In this document: positions 45,791 through 57,379 of the stretch, piece by piece
How positions within the stretch are numbered: the stretch's first letter is position 1
How the letters are laid out: every line of letters starts with the position of its first letter
From: Lutjanus erythropterus
Lineage: Eukaryota > Chordata > Actinopteri > Lutjaniformes > Lutjanidae
NCBI GenBank assembly: GCA_020091685.1
Contig: CM034602.1
Coordinates: forward strand, 5,636,122 to 5,700,121
Reading direction: 5' to 3'
DNA length: 64,000 bases
Translations under genes and position numbers: made by a program
The notes under the pieces: generated by a model
Database searches by the model: none
The model's input: only the letters and a program-made list of their open reading frames with translations
Told to the model about the DNA's origin: nothing

Positions 45791-46209
45791 CTGGAAACAG
45801 CTGTATGATATTGACATGCTATGTCAGGGATAATGCACAGTGAGGAGGTCATTATTGTGAGATAAATCCCGACAGGATGATGCAGGATTTCAAGGGTCTT
45901 GAATCACCCTGCTCATTGCGTGGTTACTTACACCCAAAAAAATTGGCACATAAAATGATTTTCTGACTTTATTTCCCAATAGTAACCTGCTCACTGTAAA
46001 TTATCCAGGTTTTTACGTACTTATGTACCTAAAAAGTCAATAATTTGCTACAAATATTAAAAATATTAATTTTGAAATGATTTTAATGATTTAGCAATGA
46101 TATAATCAGAACTGTGTTCATAGCAAAGGTCTGTTCTTCATTGCAACGGTCTGTTATACAGAAAAAACAGACCTTAGACCTGTAATTGACCAATTATAAT
46201 TGAGTATGT

Positions 46210-46670
46210 AGCAAAGCCATGTAACAAGTAGCATATACTAACCAGAGGATAGATGGTTCTAGTGTGTGGATAACATAATCAGGATGCATTCTGGGACATG
46301 TGGTTTATGGACACCAAAATGGAGCATAGAATTTTATTGCACAAATTATATTCTTTGCAAGTTCTCGCATACAAGCGAAATTACAGAATTGAAAAAATAC
46401 TCATAAAAGTAGAAGTACCTCAAAATGACTTAATTAAAGTAGCTGAGTAGTTGTAATAAGTTACACCCCTGGCTGCAAACAGCTGAATGATATTGAGGTA
46501 TTATTTAGTGTGTACTAACTTGTAGCAGCAAGGTGCTTTAAGTGCATGGATAACATAGTCTGAATGCATTCTGGGATGTTAAGTTTATGGACAGCCTACT
46601 TTTGTGACAGAACAGAATTATATCACACAAATTAAATTCTTTGCAGTTCTCGCATGCCACATAAACTTAG
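46210..46670 (+). repeat. Two-unit direct repeat, spacing about 300 bp
   Basis: GATAACATAATCAGGATGCA, then TTCTGGGACATGTGGTTTAT, then ACAAATTATATTCTTTGCAA and GTTCTCGCAT at 46270-46370 recurs with small changes at 46549-46656. The AAGTAC-type repeat fragment lies between the copies, and CTGGAAACAGCTG/CTGCAAACAGCTG lies before both, so the whole block 45780-46670 looks duplicated. Confidence 0.6.
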
Positions 46671-47132
46671 GTGTCGGGCCAGATTTGGCCCACAGTTCTT
46701 GAGTTTGAGACATGTAATGTAGGATTTCAATTAAACCCTACTTTCCCCATTTTCAGACAACTAGAATGGGCAGTTACCCTCACACTGCAGTCCTTGTTGC
46801 TGCTAACTCCCACTGTTGGCCTGGTCATGGTGTAGTCTGCTGTGTTTCTACTATGAAGCAAATGAAGTTTCCAGCCACTTACACAAGACAGCAGGGTGTA
46901 ACTTACACTGAAGTTCATGCTGTTATATCAAAGATGCCCTCCTTAAAAGAACAATAGCTTCGATTGTTTCAGCCCTAAAACGACAAATTTGTTTACGTTC
47001 AAGTGACAAAGCGCTAATTATGACGGGAGCAAAGGAGGAAGTCAGATGATGCTTTTATGGAACGATAAAGTCCTCATAGGTACGAGGTTGGGGTGGATGG
47101 ATTGGTCTGCAAAACGCTCAGGAGACCAGCGT

Positions 47133-47385
47133 TTAAAGGTAGAATCAGTAGGATTTGTCAGAGCTGTTCATAAACGCACCAGATAGATAGTTGATTGCTG
47201 ATTCTCATTTCCAGGATGTCAGATACATCATACATACGTCAAATACAGGCAGAGGGCAGGGTCTCTGCAGATTCAGCCACCACCACTCACTTCTAGTGGG
47301 TTATAAGTGATGACTGAAAGGGTCAATGTGTGAATGAGCCTATTTGTATAAAAGTCTGGAAAATGTTGCATATTAAGCCTGTAAT
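47133..47385 (-). mobile_element. 260 bp MITE family, copy 4 (inverted)
   Basis: On the minus strand it runs from a GCTTAATATGCAACATTTTC end to TCCTACTGATTCTACCTTTAA. It carries TATAACCCACTAGAAGTGAG and CAGAGACCCTGCCC as in the other copies. Confidence 0.7.
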
Positions 47386-47517
47386 AACCATTTTCACCTG
47401 CAGATAAAGTTGTTTTTTGTTTGTTTGTTGTTTATTGTTGTTTTTAAGCATGAGCACAATGGTTCCCTAACCATGTTTTTATTATATTAATCATAATGAT
47501 GAAGTTCTCCTCACCTC

Positions 47518-47850
47518 ACAGGGATAGTTCAGGCTTTTTTAAAGGGGGTTGTATGAGGTGAGGTCACCTATCACTGCCTCTATTGTTTCGTTTGTTTGTG
47601 TTTATGTTATTGTGTAACATGTTTGGCAGTGGTAGAAGAGCAACTCCCATTTTCTGCAAGGTAAAATGCAGCTTTTGTCAAAGAAGTCTGGTGGCTTTGT
47701 AGAGAGTGATTTTTGGCTTATCTAACAGCAGTTTCCAGTTATAAAAAACTACCTGATGGCATGGTAAAGCAATGAAAATATTGTAAATATAGCGAACAAT
47801 TAAACTGATAAAGATTTTTTAGGTGGGCTACAATGCATCAGGTGGCATCA
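47518..47850. mobile_element. Foldback family, copy B1 (internally deleted)
   Basis: GGGATAGTTCAGGCTTTTTT and GGGGTTGTATGAGGT at the left join directly to the right-arm words GTAGAAGAGCAACTCCC, CTGCAAGGTAAAATG and GGTGGCTTTGTAGAGAG. The midpoint is lost. Confidence 0.6.
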
Positions 47851-48009
47851 GATCAGAAAACACCATGTGTCATTCAATAAGACATGGACTAACAAGATAT
47901 TTTGTTGATTAAACCCTTTAAGGAGTCACCCTGACCAACCAGCAGGAGGTCCTACTTTTACCTAAGCTGCAACCTCCTGGGCTGAAACATTAAGAAACTC
48001 GGAGGTTAT

Positions 48010-48950
48010 TGTAATGTAGTGTGTATTAGGAGCTTATCAATACTCATCTACAGTAGAAGTCAGTCAGCAAGCCTCCAGTTTGGAGAAGCAGATAGAAGTA
48101 CCAGTGCAGAAGATGCTGTGGACAGGGTCAAAAGCCAAAGGTATTTTAGCCACTTAAAATGGCCCACCTAAAAAAGTAAATATCAGTTTAAGTCTGTATT
48201 TAGAATATTTTCACTGTGGGTAACCAGGTAGCTCAGTTGGTAGAGCGTATGTCCCATGTACGAGGCTATGAGTCCTCTGGTTTCCACTCCCGCCTGTGGC
48301 CCTTTGCGTGATGTTATCCACAACTGTCCCCACCCCCTTTGCTGCCCTCACTTCAGCTGTTTTATTTATTAAAGGCATGAAAGCCCAAAAGAAGTTTTTG
48401 AAGGAAAAAAAGAATAGTTTCACTGCTTTATCTTGCCTTCAGCCAGCCTTTTCAGACAGGAAACTGCCACTGTATATGCCAAGCCACCAAACTCCATAAT
48501 TGAAATCGGTCATTTTACCTTGCAGAACATGGGAGCTGCTTGTCTACCACTGCCTCAGTCTGTTAGTTAGTTTGTGTTATACTATGAGTTCAGTGAATCC
48601 ACATTATCCTTTTTAAAACACCGAAGTCACACAACAAAAGAAATAAACTAACCAATTGAAGCAGTGGTAGACCAGCAACTCATGTGTTCTGCAAGGTAAA
48701 ATGACTGATTTCACCAATGGAGTCTGGTTGGCTTGGAGAGAGTGATATTTGGCTTAACAGCAACAGCAGTTTCCTACCAGATAAGGCCGTCTGATGGCAA
48801 AGTAAAATGGTGAAAATATTGTGATATAGACTTTTTTTTAGTTGGATCTTTTGTAGGTGACTAAAATACCCTTTGTTGCTGATTCTGTCAACAGTAGTTC
48901 ATTGCATAGTTTCCATACTGGTACTCCTCCTCTCTGCTTCGGCTAGGCAA
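48010..48950. mobile_element. Foldback family, copy B2, carrying a SINE insertion
   Basis: The left arm starts near CTACAGTAGAAG and CAGTTTGGAGAAGCAG. The midpoint lies near 48610 (CCTTTTTAAAACACC) and the right arm reads back AGCAGTGGTAGACCAGC and GTTTCCATACTGGTACTCCT. The right end stops there, so the outer TIR is absent on both sides. The SINE at 48217-48417 sits in the left arm. Confidence 0.65.
48217..48417 (+). mobile_element. tRNA-derived SINE inside a foldback element
   Basis: GGTAGCTCAGTTGGTAGAGC is an almost perfect tRNA A-box region. GGTTTCCACTCCC stands where the B-box is expected. The tail AAAGGCATGAAAGCCCAAAA and an A-rich 3' end match the copy at 10126. The flanking 8 bp repeat TTTCACTG (48209-48216 and 48418-48425) restores the foldback sequence when one copy is removed, which proves the order of insertion. 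Confidence 0.85.
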
Positions 48951-49377
48951 ACAGGTGATGGTTAGCAGCTTGATTTGGACGTGTCAGCCCAATCCACGCT
49001 CCACCTCTTTCTCCCTCTTTGCCCAATTTAGGTGGGAGTTAGCCGAGTAAAGTAATGCCAAGATGGCAAAGGCTTGAGCCACCACACCGAGAGCTTCAAA
49101 ATGGCTCTTCGGAAACCGATAGATGACGCCACAGCTGCTCCACTCACTATTTATTACACTGTCTATGTTAAGACATGATCCACCACACTGGCTTGTGACT
49201 TATTAAAATCTTCAGTGAAAAAATATTTGTACACAGATACACTTACGTAGTTTACAGTTACATTTACTTAATCATCATAAGAGTTTTATGCTCTTTTCAA
49301 AACTTGACCATTGAAATGCAGGAGTGTATAGCTTAAAAAACCATAAATAGTTGCACCGTATAATACCTCAGACTATT
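48951..49377. other. Intervening DNA between foldback copies
   Basis: A degraded stretch with TGATTTGGACGTGTC and AAGATGGCAAAGGC; no feature I can name. Confidence 0.4.
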
Positions 49378-50138
49378 TTAAAGGACAGTTTGGGTTTTTT
49401 AAAGTGGGGTTGTGTGAGGTACTTATCGACTGTCGATGGTGGTTGGCACACCTTTGTTTAATAGAAGCAGCAGGAGTACCAGTGTCTGAAGCACAGTCAT
49501 GTACTGCTGTGGTCAGGGTGAGCAGCAAACATATTTTATTTTACATAAGTGTTTTGGGGGGCTTTTAATGGTTTCATTTGGTAGGACAGTCTAAGATTGA
49601 CAGAAAAGGGGAAGAGAGAGTGAGGGAAGACACGACGCAAAGGACCGCAGGTTGCAGTCAACCCAGAGTCAAACCAGGGGCAGAAAAATGTATTTTACCA
49701 TGTAAAAAAAGCCCCCAGTAAAAAAAAAAATCAACATAATTTGAAGTTTATGCTATATTTAGAATATTTTCACCACTTAACCTTAACATCAGACAACCCT
49801 TTTTGACAGGAAACCACTGTTTTATAAGCAGTTGCATTGCTCTCTCCAAAGCCACCAGACTCCTTTGGCAAAAACAGTATTTTCACCTTGCAGAACACGG
49901 GAGTTGCTGATCTACTGCAGCCTCGATCCAGTAACTTGTTTGTGTTATTGTGAGACTTCAGTGAATCCAAACTAATCCTTTGAAACATTAAAGACACACA
50001 ATAACACAAACTGACTGACCGAGGCAGTGGTATATGATCAACTCCTCTGTCCTGTGAGGTAAAATGACTGTTTTTGTCAAAGGAGTCCGGTGGTTTCGGA
50101 GAGGACAATGCAGCTGCTTATATAATGCCAGTTTCCTG
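49378..50138. mobile_element. Foldback family, copy C, carrying a minus-strand SINE
   Basis: TTAAAGGACAGTTTGGG at the left with an intact TTAA. The midpoint is near 49975 (CTAATCCTTTGAAAC). The right arm is cut off near 50138 (CCAGTTTCCTGTC). The left arm is interrupted by the SINE at 49540. Confidence 0.7.
49540..49690 (-). mobile_element. tRNA-derived SINE, 5'-truncated, minus strand
   Basis: On the minus strand the body carries GTCAATCTTAGACTGTCC and an A-rich end, with GGTTTGACTCTGGG as a B-box remnant. It has the body of the 10126 family but lacks the tRNA head. Target duplicates are approximate (TATTTTA on both sides). Confidence 0.6.
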
Positions 50139-50319
50139 TCTTTAGTCTGGCACCACTGGTGGTAGTTGCAACCTTTCCACCAATTCAGTATGTTGTCTTG
50201 ACGGCAGAGGCAGTCAGCAAGAGAGATCTCTCTGACTGGCTGTTTAGCATAGCAAATAAGTGATTTCATCCATTTCTTGGGGTTTCTCATTCTTCTTGCT
50301 TTTCATTTTCTATAATTAG

Positions 50320-50468
50320 GGCATTTTGCCTTTTTTTTTTTTTTTGCAAGTTTTGTGGCCACCATAGGTTCTCCAACACACTTTGAAGGGGTGAATGAGA
50401 CAAGTTATTTGAAATCTGCAAGCTCACTGCCAGATACCATTAAGTCCTACACACTGGTTCTTTAAAAC
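50320..50468 (+). mobile_element. MITE with CCTACACACTGGTTCTTTAA end
   Basis: TGGCCACCATAGGTTCTCCA, then CACTTTGAAGGGGTGAATGA, then CTGCAAGCTCACTGCCAGAT lead to the named end. It shares its terminus with the element at 44320. A T-run at 50331-50345 lies at its left. Confidence 0.55.
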
Positions 50469-52436
50469 AAGTTCACAGTGGATTGAAATGTTAACTAGTT
50501 AGTCTTTAGTTTGTTTAAGCACAGAGATTATCAGCTAGGTTCGTCTCACAGGTGCAGAAAATATGTGCAGGTCAATAATTAGTTGTTTGTCTTTTGCGGT
50601 GAGTTTAAGATCAAATAAAAACATGAGGTAATTCGGGGTGTTTGACTGGGATTTGTTGGCATGACTGTAACAGTTGTGAACGCATCACATCTGGACTTAC
50701 TCATGATTGGCTCCCTCACTCAGCTGTTGGACTGAAAATCCGCCACTCAGCAGGTTTATGTCCTTTGAATTAGATGAGGTGCTGATGTCGGCCAGTCAGC
50801 ACTTAGTCTTGAAATTCACTCAGTTTAAATGATTAAATTCAGTTTGTAAAGAAACAGTATTTATTTGCAATAAGAAGAAGAACAGTTTTTATATCCTAAA
50901 TCTCCATATGATCAAAATCAAATGAAAACTGAATCAAACTGCACATTTAGGAAGAGAAAAACTGTTTTCTATATAGAAATAAAAAGCATTTCATTTGTTA
51001 TGCAGCCAGTTGTGTTGAATATGAAAGATCTTGATTTGTACAAATAAACTAAAGATGAAATTTGTTGAATTTTTGACAAGTGATTGTCTCAAGCATTCAT
51101 CTCTATTTAATATTTCAGACTTAATCTGGTTGGTGGTTGGGATTTAATTTTTTTTTTTTTTTTTTTGAGAAAAATATAGTAATTGGAGAAGACGGAGAAT
51201 TGCATCAACTGATTTTGCAAAACTGATATAAAACGTGCAGAAAATGACATAAATTATATGGATAGGATGGCAAAGGATGAAGAAAACCCCAGATCACACC
51301 AGTGTCCTCACTCTAGTTAATGGTTTGAGATGCGCATGCTGACAAATATAGATTGATCTGTTCAAGAGCACAGGAATAACCGAGTAATAAATGAGTTCTT
51401 CGTGCAAGTGGTATTTCCCCATTAAATCAGAAAATGAGTACTTTGAAAGCTGGAGGAGGACAAGCTCTGGAGTGGAGGGTTTTAGTCACAGAGCTTGACA
51501 TTTTTTCATGAGTCTGACATTAACCAAACCTGGGACGAACTGAGATTTTAGCCAGTCACACGAAGTAACTCATGAGTTTTCTTTTATTTTTTTTCCCCTG
51601 GGAGTCTAACAATGTCACTTGCTTGTTATGAAAATGTTTAAAATATACACAATGTCTTATTCTTGTAAAAACCCGTACTTTCTGATCTAATAGATAGAAG
51701 GTCCAGATTCCATTCATATCCAAAAACCATTTACACTGTTCTGAAGTTTTCATTTTCAGTCATGATTTTCCTCAGACAGACGTGACTAAATTGTTATCGT
51801 GTCCTTAACTTTAACTGTCTTGTCTGCCAAACCTTCAACAGTTTTATTTGTTGCGACCTAAACTATAACGCTTCGACAACCATGAAAACAAGTGAAATGT
51901 TCAGTTAACTTCTTGGTCTGGTCCACAGAATGTAATCTATGGTATAAAGGTTTGTGTGGTACTTGTGTCAGGAAAGACTTACCTTTGTGTTTATGTGAAA
52001 ACATTCATTAACTAAATAACAGCAATCAATACTGGGTTATATTAATTGTTAACCACAGGGATGAATAATAATAATATAGGCACGTCATCGGTATCATAGT
52101 GAAGGCTTTGTGATGTCAGTGTTTTCACTGATGCAAAACAAACCTGCGTCTGGGAGACTGCTGCTAACTTTGGTTCATGCTGGACAGTATCTAACACAAG
52201 TCTGAAATGATAATTCAAATCATCAGGAATTTTCTTGCGGTTTATCATGAAACCAATAAGCGTTCGATCCCTACTTTAAATATGTTCATGCGATGTGTGT
52301 ATGTTTGTGTGTGAGTGTGGAGGTTTTTTGAAATGTCCAAAATGGATAGCAGAGTTGCTATTTTCAATGATTGCTCAGCACTGGTCGTCCGAGCACGAGC
52401 CAAATCACGTTCCTCCAACTCTACAGAATTGTCCAT
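50469..52436. other. Intergenic DNA without recognised features
   Basis: AT-rich, a poly(T) of 18 at 51149-51166. No exon or repeat family can be supported. Confidence 0.45.
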
Positions 52437-53216
52437 CTGAAAGGAGTAGTTCAGATTATTTGAAGTGGGGTTGTAGTGTCATGTCCCCCAGTTTGGAGAA
52501 GCAGCAGGAGAACCAGTGAAGGAAGGGTCATGGTCAGGGTCAGAAGCAAAAGGTATTTTAGCCACTTAAAAGAGACCCACTTTAAAAATGAATATCAGTT
52601 TAAATGTATGCTATATTTAGCATATTTTCATCACTTTACTTTGCAGTCATACAGCAACATTTCTCATGGGAAACCAACGTTATGTAAACTAAATTTTGTT
52701 TTCTCCAAAGCCACCAGACTCCTTTGTCAAAAACAGTAATTTTACCTTGCAGAACACAAGAGTTTCTGGCTTACCGCTGCCTCGAACTGTTAGTTTGTTT
52801 GTGTTATTGTGTGATGTTGAATGAACCTCTTAAAACACAGAAATCACACAATAAAACAAACAAACTGATCAAGGTAGTGGAGGTCCAGTTATTCCTGTAT
52901 TCTGCGAGTCAAAATTACTGATTTTGTCCATGGAGTTTGGTTGGTTTGGAGAGAGAGCAATATTTGGCTTATGTAAAAGTAATTTCCTGATGGAAAAGGC
53001 TGTCTCAGAGCAAGCAAGTAAAAATATTCTAAATATAGCGCACTTAAACTGATTTAGGAGACTAAAATACATTTTGCTCCTGACCCTGTCCACAGCTGTA
53101 CATCGTTTAGCTTCCTACATCAGTACTCCTGCTGCTTCTCCAAACTGGAGGCATGGTGACTAAGAATAAGTTCCTCATACAACCCCACTTCAAAAAAAAA
53201 CAAACCATCCCTTTAA
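52437..53216. mobile_element. Foldback family, copy D (complete, about 780 bp)
   Basis: Left end AAAGGAGTAGTTCAGATT then TTGAAGTGGGGTTGTA; right end TACAACCCCACTTCAA then ACCATCCCTTTAA with TTAA at 53213. Inside each arm: CAGTTTGGAGAAGCAGCAGG against TGCTGCTTCTCCAAACTGG, CAAAGCCACCAGACTCC against GGAGTTTGGTTGG. The centre is near 52825 (GAACCTCTTAAAAC). The whole element is one imperfect palindrome with no coding frame. Confidence 0.8.
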
Positions 53217-54130
53217 GAGCTGTCATCTCGATCATTACAACAAATTTATGAAGAGCAAAATCTGCCAGCATTAATTTTATTAAATTGCAGAGTCAGTGTG
53301 TACATTTTGCATTGTATTTTATGTCTGCATCTGCCAGTGGGCCATCATGATAAGAGCAGGCATCATAATATGTTGATTCCACCACAGGAGAGACTTGGTG
53401 TTCTCTGCAAATATCGGGTATCGGCACAGATCAAATAACGTGCATCCCTAGTTACTAGAGAGAAGTTAAATTAAAGGCTTAGAAATTGCTAAAAAAACAA
53501 AAAAACAAACAAACAAACAAAAAAAAAAACAGAATGACAGACTGACAACACAACATTTTAATGACAATGCATTAAATCTCTACATAACTGAATAATTACA
53601 CATGTTTACTTTGAGTGCGGATGTATTGAATATGACTCATCCTTTGTCGGAGAAATGTAATTTGTATTTTCTACTCATTTTGGGGATGAGTCGGGTCTGT
53701 GCCAGTAAACAGAACAGTACAGTACAGAGCAATGGTGTGGAGAGTAAACCCACCAAAATTCTGATTACACATTATTCTTTGTTGAATACAGTTCTTTTTT
53801 TGGCTGGCATATATCTGTATAATGTATAAACTGTGCTATAAATGAAGTTAAGTAGCATGAAAGTGGTGTAAGTTTTACTTTGATATGGATCTCTCCGGGG
53901 AGCTTTTCTGTGAATTCAGAAAATGTAAAGACTTTTTATATGTTTCGTTGTCGTGTTTGTCATGTCATGATCACTGACTGGATGTCATGGTCTGTCTCCT
54001 TCTTGACTTCACGTTGTCGGTGTGTCTGTGTGTGTCTGCGAGTCTGAGAAAAATCTTGGAGTTTCTGGAGGTCTATTGGTGTTGAGAACCGGTACTCTCC
54101 TTGTCAGCATTTGAATGGGGAGAAGAAGGT
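53217..54130. other. Intergenic DNA
   Basis: An (AAAC)n-like tract lies at 53495-53530; no other feature. Confidence 0.45.
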
Positions 54131-54510
54131 GCGATTGTGTGTGTGTTGAGTGTGTGTGTTTGGTGGTGGTGGTGGGGGGGGGAGTGTATCGTCACCACCA
54201 CTCCTGGTCGTGACTCACAGCGCACAATGCTTTTCGCTCCTCTCCCGAGCCCTTTATTTATTTTTAGCTGAGCAACGTTTTATACGCCCGAACTGTAGGC
54301 CTGCACACAAGATGACACACACACTCACACACACACTCAGACACACACATGATGCAGAACATACTTCCGTTCATTCACGCTCTCCTGTTTCATTGATACT
54401 GTTTTTGTTTGACAGTCATACAGGTCAATCAGACCTTTTCTGCCATACACACAAAAGTTCACATTTCTAAGATGTCACAGTCTGTGTGTGTGTGTGTGTG
54501 TCTGCAGTCC
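54131..54510. repeat. Cluster of short GT, GGT and CA repeats
   Basis: (GT)n at 54136-54160, (GGT)4 with a G9 run at 54163-54182, CACA tracts at 54301-54350 and (GT)9 at 54485-54502. Confidence 0.8.
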
Positions 54511-55049
54511 GTCTCTACATTGTCTTTGCGTTGTCTGCAACCTGATGATGTTCAAACAGATACCATGGATGTTTCTGTTTGATCGAAATGACTCTTATTT
54601 CAACTATTTCAAAACATGGTTCCTGATTTAATACATCGTATTTCTGCATTATTGCTGATTTATTCCATGCTTGTGGTTCAACATGGAAGGAGCTGAAGTG
54701 GCCAGAGTCTTAGTCCTTTGCTCAGTTTGAAAAAGAAAAGCTGTAAAATATTTTACTTGAACTAATACAAGTAAGACCAAACTAGAAGACAGACAAGACA
54801 AAACACATTTGAAGACTTTAGAGTCTCACTAAGCATCAATTTGGTGACATGTTGACCTGACCAATGCAGACACGTCGTATCTGTTTGGGTTGAAGGGGAG
54901 GGAGTAATCACAAAATATTTTCTCCTTAACTGTTTTGTTGCAACCTTTATATACTTTGTTTTGATATTTGATATTTATTTCATTTATATTATTTGTTTTT
55001 ATATTTTGTTTTGTTAACTCTTTTATAAATGTGCCTAATGTGGCAGTAT

Positions 55050-55155
55050 ACACACTGAAAAAAAAGAATAATTTCAACAACTTAAAAAAAATGCTTCAAT
55101 TGGTAACACACAAATGAATTAAGTTTTTTCAAATCAAGTTAACAAGTTAGATCAG
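55050..55155 (+). mobile_element. Fragment of a CACACTGAAAAAAA-type repeat
   Basis: CACACTGAAAAAAAAGAAT, ATGCTTCAATTGGTAACACA and AATTAAGTTTTTTCAAATCA follow one another as in a remembered fish DNA element end. No partner end found. Confidence 0.45.
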
Positions 55156-55404
55156 GACAAATGCTTTAAGCCAGAGAGCAAACACTTGAAACAACACATT
55201 CAAAGGCCATATGTGTAACCATGGACCATTTATCAAACATATTATTTTATCATAAAGTGTAATCGTGTCCTGCATTAGACTTATTTCTGAATCACCAAGA
55301 AAAAATGGGGAAAAGTCTGTAAAAGATGTGGACCAGTCTGATCTGACTGGTTGAAGTTAGCCAGTGTTAGACATGAAAGACAGATGACTCATGCAATCAC
55401 TTGC

Positions 55405-55996
55405 CAAGTGTTTTTTGAAAGTGCCTGTCCTTTTCCAAACGGTTTCTAAGGACGAATTCCCAGATGATTCTGTGTAACAAACCATCTGGATTTGTGACAT
55501 CATGTGAGAATCCGTCTTGCCAGGCTTCAAGTTATCTGTTTGTGTTTTACACCAAAAGGAATCAGCATCCTAGGAGGGACTACTGTCAGTGACATTTTCT
55601 TTTACCAGGATGGTGAAGGCATGACCCACCCTGCCTGTGATGAGCTTAACCTGATATCCTTCTCCAAACCCTACCCAATCACGCACCTAATGCCTCAACC
55701 TAACCAACTCAAACCAACAAAGACACAGAGTACTAGCCAATGACAGCGAGAGAAGGGCAGGTCATCCTGGAAAAAAACATACAACTACTGTCAGCTACAG
55801 GCGTGGTTTTAGGACAGTGAGAAGCGTCCATGGAGACGTCTCGTCTCAAACAAACAATTGTGGCTCCTGAAGAGGTTAGCGTAAATACTGCAATACAGTA
55901 TCTACACATCAAGTGTTTTTTGAAAGTGCCTGCCCTTTTCCAAACAGTTTCTAAGGACGACTTCCTAGATGGTTCTGTGTAACAAACCAACAGGTT
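55405..55996 (+). repeat. 85 bp direct repeats flanking 410 bp
   Basis: CAAGTGTTTTTTGAAAGTGC, then CCTTTTCCAAACGGTTTCTA, then GATTCTGTGTAACAAACCAT at 55407-55490 recurs at 55911-55993 with about six differences. The enclosed DNA holds no recognised gene. Confidence 0.65.
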
Positions 55997-56640
55997 AACA
56001 ATTGTTACCCATTTAGCAGTAATGTGTAGGTAAACACCTCCGTGTTAAAAAGGCATTGCGGTACAGTGGGCTTGCATACAAAACAGGATGCTGAACGCAG
56101 CACCGTTTTCGTTCCACTCATAAACCACAACCACCTCGCTAAACTTTTCCCAAGTGCCAGTCTACACTCATGCTCACAGCCAATCAGAGCACAGTAGGGT
56201 GGACTGTGGCGGTACAGTCTGGGGGAAAAAAAATAATGCCTTCCTGCCCTGGGCATGAAGTCAGAGAAACATGGCCGCCATGTGAATATGGTGAATTGGC
56301 CACGTTTTTCCATCTACCGAAATTTAAGATGTATGGCATTTATTCTGTCAAGGCCAATGACCTATCTCACGATGTTAATGAAAGTGACAAATAATTATAT
56401 CCGCCCTGATTCGGATTTGCTCCAAAATTTAATGGGTTCTTCCTTGGTTCATGCTACACGCTTCCACAAACCTACCAATAAAAAAACGGCTTTATAAAGA
56501 AGTATCTGATTGAAGAAAAATGCAGACTATAAATAATAATAGTACAAAAATTGGGTTTGATTTTGTGAAAATCTTAAGGATTATAACTATCACCATCCTC
56601 CCTGCCTTTTATTATTTCTTGCTGGTTTCTTATTTTCCTT
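55997..56640. other. Intergenic DNA without recognised features
   Basis: Mixed composition, no exon or repeat that I can support. Confidence 0.4.
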
Positions 56641-57060
56641 TTGCTTTTTCCTCCTCATGTTTTTGTGCATTTTGTGCATTATGCCCTTGTCTTTGCTTGC
56701 TTGTCTCACTTGTGATTCCCCCCTCTGTTTTTCTCCCTCCCCTTCTCTCTCATCTGTCTCTCCCCCTCACTCCGTCTTTATCCTCCTCTCTCATTCACTC
56801 CGTCTCTCTCAGGGGCCCGAGGTGAGGATTGACAGAGGGGAAATCCTGACTGACTGACTGCAACCCGGCTGATGAGTTCTCCTCTTCCTTCTCCTCCGTT
56901 ACCTCCTCCTGCTCCAGCTTCTCTTCTTCCCTTTCCCCACCTTGAGCACCTTCTCTTTCTTCTTCCTTTTCTTCTTCACTCCCGTCTCCTCCTTCTCTTC
57001 ATCCTGTGCATCTCCTCCTCCTCCTCCTCTTCCCCCGTCATGCCGTAGGACTAAGGTATA
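56641..57060. repeat. Pyrimidine-rich low-complexity tract
   Basis: Long CT and CTC/TCC runs on the + strand (56700-56812 and 56880-57045). It contains a strong-looking acceptor CGTCTCTCTCAG before 56813 followed nine bases later by GTGAGG; such pairs are expected by chance in such a tract. Confidence 0.7.
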
Positions 57061-57379
57061 TCCACACTTCCCCTCCGGAAGGTCTCTCTTAGATGCTTGC
57101 GTGTGACGTCGTGACCAAATGTGACACATACACTCAAGCTTCCACATTCATCTGCTAATCTTTTTTTCTTTACATTTTTGTTTACATTTTGAACAACCTG
57201 TAACCTGAAACGTGTCACGAAGGTTGTTGAAAGCAGTTTGTGGCAAAAATTTACAGAACCAGACACAATGTTAACAAGAAACAATAGGAAACTGTAAAAA
57301 CTTGTCCTTTTCTAGAGATTTCTAGAGATTAGACTTCACTGAGAGAGGAGTGGTTGCACAGTAAAGACATTCCCAAAAT

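Noticed and set aside
56813-56821. Nine-base microexon GGGCCCGAG between a strong acceptor and GTGAGG
   Set aside because: Acceptors are expected in such a long CT tract. The phase fits the candidate gene, but nothing else supports it.
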